The notes under the pieces: model-generated
Told to the model about the DNA's origin: nothing
The model's input: only the letters and a program-made list of their open reading frames with translations
Database searches by the model: none
Shown here: in pieces, positions 57,637 to 64,000 of the stretch
Numbering within the stretch: the first letter of the stretch is position 1
Layout of the letters: every line of letters starts with the position of its first letter
Program-made: the position numbers and the translations under genes
NCBI RefSeq assembly: GCF_001037495.1
Contig: NZ_KQ089822.1
Location: 3,119,938-3,183,937 of the forward strand
Length of the DNA: 64,000 nucleotides
Source of the DNA: Citrobacter sp. MGH106
GTDB taxonomy: Bacteria > Pseudomonadota > Gammaproteobacteria > Enterobacterales > Enterobacteriaceae
Direction: 5' to 3'

Positions 57637-59247
57637 TCAGGCCAGTGGGCGTGATGCCAGCCACTGACGTAATTGTTTTTTATCCACTTTACCGACCGGG
57701 GTCAGCGGCAATGACTCAACGCACTCCACACGGTCCGGTAATTTGAACTCCGCCACGCCCTGCTCGCGCAGAAAACGACGTACCTGTACCGCACGCAGCG
57801 GCTCTTTAACCACCAGCCAGGCGCAGCTTTTCTCACCCATCAGCTCATCATCCATACTGACCAGCGCAGCGTGGATCACCGCCGGATGACGCAGTAACAG
57901 GTTTTCAATCTCTTCCGCGGCGATCTTCTCCCCACCCCGGTTGATCTGATCTTTCTCACGCCCTTGCACGGTGATGTAACCATCATGATCGATAGAGATC
58001 AGATCGCCGGAGCAATAAAACCCGTTAGCATCAAACGCGCTGGCATTGTGCTCGGGGCTTTTGAAATAACCACGAAAAGTGTACGGGCCACGCGTCATCA
58101 GGCGTCCTGTTTCGCCCTGTGGTAAAGGGTTACCATCAGCATCCGCTACCCAGACTTCATCATCCGGACACATTGGCCGCCCCTGGGTATTGATGATGCG
58201 TTCCGGGCTGTCGTCCAGACGGGTGTAGTTCACCAGCCCTTCCGCCATACCAAAGACCTGCTGCAACTGGCAGCCAATTTCCGCCGGGATACGTGCCGCC
58301 AGCGTTGCAGAAAGTCGCGCCCCCCCCACCTGAAGCAGCGTCAGGGAAGCCAGTTGCGCATTGCTGCCCCACTCTCCAATCGCCTGTAGCCAAAGACTCA
58401 CCGCAGGCGGCACCAGCGCCGTAACGTTAACCTGATGCTTTTCGATCAGCGGGAAGCACAGCGTCGCGCTCGGATCGGCCGCCAGTACCACGGTTCCACC
58501 CGCCAGGAATACGCCCAGCGAACCTGGTGAACTCATGGCGTAGTTATGCGCCGCCGGAATAGCGCACAAATAACGCGTTTGCTCAGTAAAATGACAAATC
58601 TCATTACTGCGACGCACGCTGTAGTAGTAATCGTTATGAGTACGCGGGATCAGCTTTGGTGTGCCGGTGGTACCACCGGAAAGCTGGAAATACGCCACTT
58701 CATCGGCAGGCGACGGCGTGGCGCTAAAATCAGCAACAGGCTGGCTTATCGCATTTTGCAGGTTGTGCTCACCCTCATCATTGAGCAACAGCACCACGCG
58801 CACGGAGTTGTGCTGCGCTACAAACGTGTTCAGAAAATCGTCACCGGCGAACAGCGCGTGCTGGCGATCGGCAATCAGCAGCGCTGGCTCAATTTGTGTC
58901 GCATAAGCATTAAGCTCTGTTCTCTGATGGCTGAACAATGCAAAAACGGGCGCAACACCCAGCTTAAGCAGCGCAAAGAAAGTGATATACAACTCGGCCA
59001 CATTGCCCAACTGCACCAGCGCAGTTTCTCCGGGTTTGATCCCCTGACGACGCAGACTGCAGGCGAGATTGTCAGCCGCCTGGTTAAGCTGTCGGTAACT
59101 AAGATGGCGTTCCCCATCAATGACTGCCGTGTGATCGCTGTCGGCATGGCGGGTTAAAATGTCAGTCAGTGGCAGATCCTGCCAGTAGCCTTTTTCACGG
59201 TAGCGACGGGCAAATTCTTCCGGCCAACGGGTGAAAGGAATACTCAT
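57637..59247 (-). CDS. entE: 2,3-dihydroxybenzoate-AMP ligase EntE
   Basis: A 536-residue adenylating enzyme that activates dihydroxybenzoate and loads it onto EntB. The ATP motif [15 protein letters not shown], the aryl-binding [11 protein letters not shown] region, [11 protein letters not shown], and [18 protein letters not shown] are seen. The ATG at 59247 has AAGGAG upstream; two earlier in-frame codons (GTG, ATG) are too close to it. It is separated from entC by an unusual 146-base palindrome. Confidence 0.97.
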   Translation of the reverse strand: MSIPFTRWPEEFARRYREKGYWQDLPLTDILTRHADSDHTAVIDGERHLSYRQLNQAADNLACSLRRQGIKPGETALVQLGNVAELYITFFALLKLGVAPVFALFSHQRTELNAYATQIEPALLIADRQHALFAGDDFLNTFVAQHNSVRVVLLLNDEGEHNLQNAISQPVADFSATPSPADEVAYFQLSGGTTGTPKLIPRTHNDYYYSVRRSNEICHFTEQTRYLCAIPAAHNYAMSSPGSLGVFLAGGTVVLAADPSATLCFPLIEKHQVNVTALVPPAVSLWLQAIGEWGSNAQLASLTLLQVGGARLSATLAARIPAEIGCQLQQVFGMAEGLVNYTRLDDSPERIINTQGRPMCPDDEVWVADADGNPLPQGETGRLMTRGPYTFRGYFKSPEHNASAFDANGFYCSGDLISIDHDGYITVQGREKDQINRGGEKIAAEEIENLLLRHPAVIHAALVSMDDELMGEKSCAWLVVKEPLRAVQVRRFLREQGVAEFKLPDRVECVESLPLTPVGKVDKKQLRQWLASRPLA

Positions 59248-59258
59248 CATCACTCCTT

Positions 59259-59404
59259 AGAGCCTGTCAATAAGGCGTATATTGTTGCAGCCAGTTTGCC
59301 CCTGGGCAGTGCTCACAATCCTCACGTACTACAAGTACAATCCGGTTGCTCCGCGCTGTCCGTGTCCAAACTGGCAAATAAAATAACCTGATGGACCAGG
59401 CTCT
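59259..59404. repeat. long imperfect palindrome between entC and entE
   Basis: AGAGCCTG (59259-59266) mirrors CAGGCTCT (59397-59404). Internally GCCAGTTTG on the left mirrors CAAACTGGC on the right, GGGCAGTGC partly mirrors GCGCTGTCC, and GTACT-ACA-AGTAC lies at the centre. It behaves like a MITE-sized palindromic repeat unit. It ends on the first base of the entC stop and 12 bases before the entE start. Confidence 0.78.
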
Positions 59405-60579
59405 TAATGCAGTCCAAAAACATTCAACATAGTCGAAAGCTTGGCGCCAGTTTCGCGCCACTCCGCAACAGGAGATGAGGCAGGGACAATTCCGGCACCA
59501 GCGAAGAAACGCACCTGATTGCGCAGCAGTTTCGCGCAACGGATCGTGACCACCCATTCGCCATTACCTTCGGCATCACACCAACCGACGATGCCGCCAA
59601 ACAGTTCACGGTCAAATGGCTCCAGTTCCGCGATCAATTTCGTGGCGACCTGATGCGGGAAGCCGCTCAGCGCAGGTGTTGGGTGCAGCAGGCATGCCAG
59701 CGTCAGCGCATTCTCCTGGGCGTTGGCTTTACCTTCAAACGGTGTACCGAGGTGCCAAAGCGTTGGTGTCGTCACCAGTTGAGGAGATGACGGGAGTTGC
59801 AGTTCACTACTGCGTTCGCGCAGAACCGTTTTCATCGCCTGCGTCACCAGTTCATGTTCATGTCGGTCTTTCTCGGAGGCCAGCAGGCGGATACCCGCTT
59901 CCCGATCCAGTACATCATCCGGCTGACGACGAGCAGAACCCGCCAGCGGCAGTGAGCTAAAATGTTCGCCTTCTTTACGTAACAGCAATTCAGGGCTGGC
60001 CCCGAGCAGGACGCCACCATCTTCTAATGGCACATGGAAGTTGTAGCTCGCCGGATTTTGCGCCACCAGACGTTCCAGCAGCGCACCGCTGTCAATGACA
60101 GCATCCGTCTCGATATCGATCAGGCGTGACAGCACCACTTTGTCAACTTCCGGGGTTGCCGTCAGCGCTGCCGCCCGGGAAACCATCTGTTCAAAAAAGT
60201 CCTGTTCCGGGATCGATTTACGCTCAATGACGCTCAGTGACTGATGCGCGGTAAAGTAACGTGATGATTTTTGCTTCTCCGTGCGGGAGAAAGTCTGCCA
60301 TGACTCAGGAATAAACAGTGATGACGGCTGGCGGGTGTCAAAAGGAATAGCTCCAACCATGATGGGGTTTGCGATACCGTGCGATTTAGCATCGGCAAAC
60401 AGTGCGTGCATTTTCTGTTGGAAAGGGCTGTCTGGCGAATCGCCATCAATTGCCGGTTCCGCATAGCGGGCAAAGCATCCTGACGTCGTAAAGCTACGAT
60501 ACGGCGACATAAAGAAAAAATTGTCGGGAGCGAGAGTTGCCATAGTCTGCGTTTTTTCCTCGGCCAGTGACGTATCCAT
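59404..60579 (-). CDS. entC: isochorismate synthase EntC
   Basis: A 391-residue chorismate-utilising enzyme and first gene of the enterobactin operon. It contains [36 protein letters not shown] and [17 protein letters not shown], as in EntC. GGAGG lies five bases before the ATG at 60579. A Fur-box-like site lies just upstream. The 146-base palindrome follows it before entE. Confidence 0.97.
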   Translation of the reverse strand: MDTSLAEEKTQTMATLAPDNFFFMSPYRSFTTSGCFARYAEPAIDGDSPDSPFQQKMHALFADAKSHGIANPIMVGAIPFDTRQPSSLFIPESWQTFSRTEKQKSSRYFTAHQSLSVIERKSIPEQDFFEQMVSRAAALTATPEVDKVVLSRLIDIETDAVIDSGALLERLVAQNPASYNFHVPLEDGGVLLGASPELLLRKEGEHFSSLPLAGSARRQPDDVLDREAGIRLLASEKDRHEHELVTQAMKTVLRERSSELQLPSSPQLVTTPTLWHLGTPFEGKANAQENALTLACLLHPTPALSGFPHQVATKLIAELEPFDRELFGGIVGWCDAEGNGEWVVTIRCAKLLRNQVRFFAGAGIVPASSPVAEWRETGAKLSTMLNVFGLH

Positions 60580-60608
60580 ATCATCCTCCAAAAAATGATA
60601 AAGGTTTT

Positions 60609-60627
60609 AATAATGATTATCATTTAT
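60609..60627. promoter_or_regulatory. Fur box upstream of entC
   Basis: The 19-mer agrees with GATAATGATAATCATTATC at 14 positions, with the centre AATGATTATCATT. It lies 30 bases before the entC start and should repress the operon in iron-rich conditions. Confidence 0.82.
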
Positions 60628-60723
60628 ATTTTCGGTCGCTAACCTAAAAGCAAAGCGACAGCATGTCAACTCTTGCGGTAGCACAATGTGCGACTTAGGC
60701 TTGCATACCTGTCCCGTAACAAT

Positions 60724-60742
60724 GAAAATGAGAAGCATTAAC
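60724..60742. promoter_or_regulatory. Fur box upstream of fepB
   Basis: The 19-mer GAAAATGAGAAGCATTAAC agrees with the Fur consensus at 15 of 19 positions. It lies 26 bases before the fepB start, so entC and fepB each have a nearby site. Confidence 0.72.
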
Positions 60743-60767
60743 TACATTGATAACAGGAAGCTTATTT

Positions 60768-61727
60768 GTGAGACTCCCCGCTTTTTACCGCACTGCGCTC
60801 TTACTGGTTGGACTGTCTATTTCAGGAATTTCTTTAAGTCATGCCGCTGACTGGCCGCGTCAGGTTACCGACAGCCGGGGGACGCACACGCTGGAACAAA
60901 AGCCTCAACGTATTGTTTCCACCAGCGTCACTCTGACTGGCTCTCTGCTGGCCATTGATGCGCCCATCATCGCCAGCGGCGCTACCACGCCAAACAATCG
61001 CATTGGTGACGCTCAGGGATTTTTACGCCAGTGGAGTGACGTGGCAAAAGCCCGCAAGCTGAGCCGCCTGTATATTGGTGAACCGAGCGCCGAAGCCGTT
61101 GCGGCACAAATGCCCGACCTGATTCTGATCAGCGCCACCGGAGGAGATTCCGCTCTCGCGCTCTACGATCAACTTTCCACCATTGCCCCAACGCTTATCA
61201 TTAATTACGACGACAAAAGCTGGCAATCACTGCTGACGCAGTTAGGTGAAATCACCGGTCATGAGGAACAGGCGGCGGCGCGTATTGCCGAGTTTGATAA
61301 ACAACTGCTGGCGGTCAAACAGCGTATTACCCTGCCGCCGCAGCCTGTTAGCGCACTGGTGTATACCGCTGCCGCGCATAGCGCCAATCTGTGGACACCA
61401 GAGTCTGCGCAGGGCAAGCTGATGGAACAATTGGGATTCACGCTGGCACCACTGCCTGCCGGACTGCACACCAGCCAGAGCCAGGGTAAACGTCACGATA
61501 TCATCCAGCTTGGTGGTGAAAACCTGGCGACAGGTCTGAACGGTGAAGCGCTGTTTCTGTTTGCGGGAGACAGCAAAGACGCTGACGCCATTTACGCGAA
61601 TCCCCTGCTTGCACACCTGCCTGCAGTGCAAAATAAACGCGTTTACGCGCTGGGAACCGAAACGTTCCGTCTGGATTACTACAGCGCCACGCTGTTACTA
61701 CAACGTCTCGCTGCACTGTTTAGTTAA
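60768..61727 (+). CDS. fepB: ferric enterobactin periplasmic binding protein FepB
   Basis: A 319-residue periplasmic binding protein that passes ferric enterobactin to FepDGC. The signal peptide ends LSHA before ADWPRQVT. It has [37 protein letters not shown] and a C-terminal [13 protein letters not shown]. The GTG at 60768 with AGGAAG upstream gives the E. coli-like N-terminus; a TTG at 60747 would add seven residues. Divergent from entC. Confidence 0.95.
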   Translation: MRLPAFYRTALLLVGLSISGISLSHAADWPRQVTDSRGTHTLEQKPQRIVSTSVTLTGSLLAIDAPIIASGATTPNNRIGDAQGFLRQWSDVAKARKLSRLYIGEPSAEAVAAQMPDLILISATGGDSALALYDQLSTIAPTLIINYDDKSWQSLLTQLGEITGHEEQAAARIAEFDKQLLAVKQRITLPPQPVSALVYTAAAHSANLWTPESAQGKLMEQLGFTLAPLPAGLHTSQSQGKRHDIIQLGGENLATGLNGEALFLFAGDSKDADAIYANPLLAHLPAVQNKRVYALGTETFRLDYYSATLLLQRLAALFS

Positions 61728-61748
61728 GTCGAAGCAGATTGACATCAT

Positions 61749-61779
61749 TGCCGGGTGAAGGCTTTGCCTTACCCGGCTT
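61749..61779. repeat. REP-like hairpin between fepB and entS
   Basis: GCCGGGT (61750-61756) pairs with ACCCGGC (61771-61777) in the 74-base gap between the convergent genes. It resembles a REP unit and may help end both transcripts. Confidence 0.72.
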
Positions 61780-61801
61780 AGGGCACAGGTCAGATAAACC
61801 C

Positions 61802-63046
61802 TCAGGCGATATCGGGTTCTGGCGGTGCCTGACGGAATCGACGTAGTTCCCCCAGTAACAGCAGCAATAACAGGCCAACAATTACCAGACCAAATCCACT
61901 GACGCTCGCCGATGCTACCGGCGTCATCATCGCGCCCAGTCCGCCTAACAGCGCCGCACCAATGGCATCTCCGGTCACATTTTGCGCGGTCCACAAACCG
62001 TTAATTCTCCCGAGCATCGCTTCCGGCGTCTGCGTCTGTAACATCGTGTACTGCAACAGAGAACTGACCGCACTCAGCCAGCCGAACAGCGCGAGGCAGA
62101 TAACGCCCAGCGCCCAGACCGGCATCAACGCAAACAATCCGATGGCGAAGAAAGAGGCCACGGTAGAGGCCAGCATGATTAAACCAGGGCGAACGCTGTG
62201 CGCCAGTTGCCCACTGGTCAATGCCCCCACTGCGGCACCCAGCGGAATGGCGGCATACAGCAGACCAATCTGTGCGGCAGACATCTGCCAGCCGATGGCC
62301 AGAGCGGGGTATAGGACACGCACCGCACTGGCCATCGTCAGAAGGCCGCCAAGCAACGCAATGCCGCCGATCAGCGGGCTGGCGAGCAGAAAGCGAAACG
62401 CCGCCAGCAGCGATTTGAGCGGGTGTTCACGTGGTTGCGGTGGCGGTGGCAATGCAGGAAGACTGAGCAGCGGTAGCAAGGTAATAAAGGTTCCCGCGGC
62501 TGCCAAACCATAGTTCCACTCAACGCCGCCGGTGGCGAGTAATACCCCGCCAATCATCGGTGAAATAACCGATCCCAGACGTACCGTCAGCATGGTAATC
62601 GCCCCGGCCTGCATCAGATTTTCACGCCCAACCAGCGCTGGAGTCGCCGCCAGCAGCGCCGTCACACCCAGCGAGGCAAAAAAACCGTCCCATAAGCCCA
62701 GAATATAAATAGCCAGCAGTGAAGGCTCCGGGAGTAGCGCATTCAGGCACAGACCAATAAACCCGATACCACAGGTTCCGCGTGCCAGCAGGATCACCTT
62801 TTTGCGCTCATAACGATCGGCCAGTACACCACCAACCATCAGACCAATAAACATTGCGCTACCGGTTAACGTCACCGACAGACCGACCTGCCAGGTAGAC
62901 TGGGTCATCATCTGGATCTGTACCGGAACCGCGACGCCGAGTAGTCCCAGAGAGACGATGGAAATAAAACGAGCAAGGAAGACTGCGCGAAATGCAGGAT
63001 GAGTCTTTAACAGGCTGAGATTCAGCAGCCAGGGTTTTCTATTCAT
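61802..63046 (-). CDS. entS: enterobactin exporter EntS
   Basis: A 414-residue major-facilitator protein with about 12 hydrophobic segments that exports enterobactin across the inner membrane. The MFS loop [13 protein letters not shown] is near residue 75. It matches E. coli EntS throughout, with a different short tail (APPEPDIA). It is divergent from fepD, sharing a Fur-regulated promoter region. Confidence 0.96.
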   Translation of the reverse strand: MNRKPWLLNLSLLKTHPAFRAVFLARFISIVSLGLLGVAVPVQIQMMTQSTWQVGLSVTLTGSAMFIGLMVGGVLADRYERKKVILLARGTCGIGFIGLCLNALLPEPSLLAIYILGLWDGFFASLGVTALLAATPALVGRENLMQAGAITMLTVRLGSVISPMIGGVLLATGGVEWNYGLAAAGTFITLLPLLSLPALPPPPQPREHPLKSLLAAFRFLLASPLIGGIALLGGLLTMASAVRVLYPALAIGWQMSAAQIGLLYAAIPLGAAVGALTSGQLAHSVRPGLIMLASTVASFFAIGLFALMPVWALGVICLALFGWLSAVSSLLQYTMLQTQTPEAMLGRINGLWTAQNVTGDAIGAALLGGLGAMMTPVASASVSGFGLVIVGLLLLLLLGELRRFRQAPPEPDIA

Positions 63047-63163
63047 TACAAAGCCTTAAGATACATGCTCTCATTGAGGTCGCAGCCTGAAGAATGAGGT
63101 GCATACCTGTTTTTTTAAATATCCATTCTGTGGCTGCACATGCTAACATACCCAAATAAGATC

Positions 63164-63188
63164 GATAACGATAATTACTATCATTATC
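63164..63188. promoter_or_regulatory. overlapping Fur boxes between entS and fepD
   Basis: The last 19 bases (63170-63188) agree with the Fur consensus at 16 positions. The six bases before them, GATAAC, extend the hexamer series, as in clustered Fur hexamers. It lies 12 bases before fepD and should control both directions. Confidence 0.85.
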
Positions 63189-63200
63189 AGGGAAGTTGAT

Positions 63201-64000
63201 ATGTCATGCTCTGTTTCCGTGACACGCGCCTTTGCCGTGCCCGGACTATTGTTATTACTTGTTCTCTCCACCGCATTAAGTCTGGTTATTGGCGCCAGGT
63301 CGATACCCGCGTCTGTGGTTCTGGATGCGCTGACCGGCACCTGTCAAAGTGCTGATTGCACCATCGTGCTGGATGCGCGACTTCCGCGCACGCTGGCAGG
63401 ACTCCTTGCAGGCGGTGCGCTGGGATTGGCTGGCGCATTAATGCAGACGCTCACACGTAACCCACTTGCCGATCCAGGTATTCTCGGTGTCAATTCCGGG
63501 GCCAGCTTTGCCATTGTGCTGGGTGCATCGCTGTTCGGTTTTTCCTCCCCGCAAGAGCAGTTGTTGATGGCCTTTTCCGGAGCGCTGGCCGCGTCGCTGA
63601 TTGTGGCATTTACCGGCAGTCAGGGTGGAGGACAGTTAAGCCCGGTGCGTCTGACGCTGGCAGGTGTCGCGCTGGGGGCAGTGCTGGAGGGATTATCCAG
63701 CGGTATCGCCCTGCTCAACCCGGACGTCTATGATCAGCTGCGTTTCTGGCAAGCGGGATCGCTGGATATTCGTAGCCTGCAAACGTTGAAAGTGGTGCTG
63801 GCTCCGGTGCTTATTGCCGGTGCTGTCGCGTTGTTTCTGAGCCGTTCCCTGAACAGCCTGAGCCTGGGAAGCGACACCGCTACCGCGCTGGGTAGCAAAG
63901 TCGCCCGCACCCAACTTATTGGTCTGTTGGTGATTACCGTACTGTGCGGTAGCGCAACCGCTATTGTCGGTCCTATCGCCTTTATCGGCCTGATGATGCC
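63201..64000 (+). CDS. fepD: ferric enterobactin permease FepD, 5' part cut by window end
   Basis: An inner-membrane permease of the FecCD/BtuC type. The frame is open from the ATG at 63201 through the last base (266 codons). It begins MSCSVSVTRAFAVPGLLL and contains SADCTIVLDARLPRTLAG, GGALGLAGALMQTLTRNPLADPG in parts and VGPIAFIGLMMP at the edge. AGGGAAG precedes the start. With FepG and FepC (outside the window) it imports ferric enterobactin delivered by FepB. Confidence 0.96.
   Translation, partial: MSCSVSVTRAFAVPGLLLLLVLSTALSLVIGARSIPASVVLDALTGTCQSADCTIVLDARLPRTLAGLLAGGALGLAGALMQTLTRNPLADPGILGVNSGASFAIVLGASLFGFSSPQEQLLMAFSGALAASLIVAFTGSQGGGQLSPVRLTLAGVALGAVLEGLSSGIALLNPDVYDQLRFWQAGSLDIRSLQTLKVVLAPVLIAGAVALFLSRSLNSLSLGSDTATALGSKVARTQLIGLLVITVLCGSATAIVGPIAFIGLMM

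Overview
The window is a chromosomal segment of an enteric gammaproteobacterium (family Enterobacteriaceae). Gene order from leuS to fepD follows Escherichia coli K-12 almost gene for gene, in the opposite orientation, and the proteins are close to their E. coli counterparts as I remember them. An intact cobD beside cobC, ERIC-type repeats and the extra operons suggest a Citrobacter or Salmonella relative rather than E. coli; Citrobacter is my best guess, but this is inference. I had no database, so all family names rest on recognised sequence motifs and remembered homologues.

Layout. Positions 1-124 hold the 3' end of rihA, interrupted by an in-frame amber codon. Positions 650-6925 hold an accessory chaperone-usher fimbrial operon (major subunit, minor subunit, chaperone, usher, tip adhesin candidate, last subunit), which sits where E. 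coli K-12 has hscC and ybe genes. Next come ybeL (-) and the housekeeping block leuS-lptE-holA-nadD, cobD (-), cobC, rsfS-rlmH-mrdA-mrdB-rlpA, dacA, ybeD, lipB and lipA. These cover leucyl-tRNA synthesis, LPS export, replication, NAD and cobalamin synthesis, ribosome silencing and methylation, rod-shape wall synthesis and lipoate synthesis. Then follow tatE, ybeM, crcB, cspE and pagP.

Positions 26633-37597 form an anaerobic C4-dicarboxylate and citrate block. It contains dcuC, the citrate two-component system dpiBA, and divergently citCDEFXG-citT, which makes, activates and feeds citrate lyase. After rna, rnk and uspG, an accessory DmsABC-like molybdoenzyme operon with its own TorD-like chaperone gene (39772-43919, -) separates uspG from ahpF. 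The peroxide/disulfide group follows: ahpF and ahpC (-), with dsbG (+) divergent.

Next are ybdO (LysR), the overlapping pair ybdN-ybdM (PP-loop ATPase plus ParB/Srx-like protein), ybdL and ybdH divergent from a MetJ operator, and ybdD with cstA (-). The window ends in enterobactin genes: entCEBAH (-), fepB (+), entS (-) and fepD (+, cut by the window end), with Fur-box-like sites in both divergent promoter regions.

Non-coding structure is unusually visible. There are two clear ERIC elements and one ERIC-like palindrome, REP-like units, a long palindromic insertion between entC and entE, a perfect hairpin after the major fimbrial gene, perfect inverted repeats before cstA, and an orphan terminator upstream of ahpC. 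No tRNA, rRNA, CRISPR array, insertion sequence or phage gene was seen.
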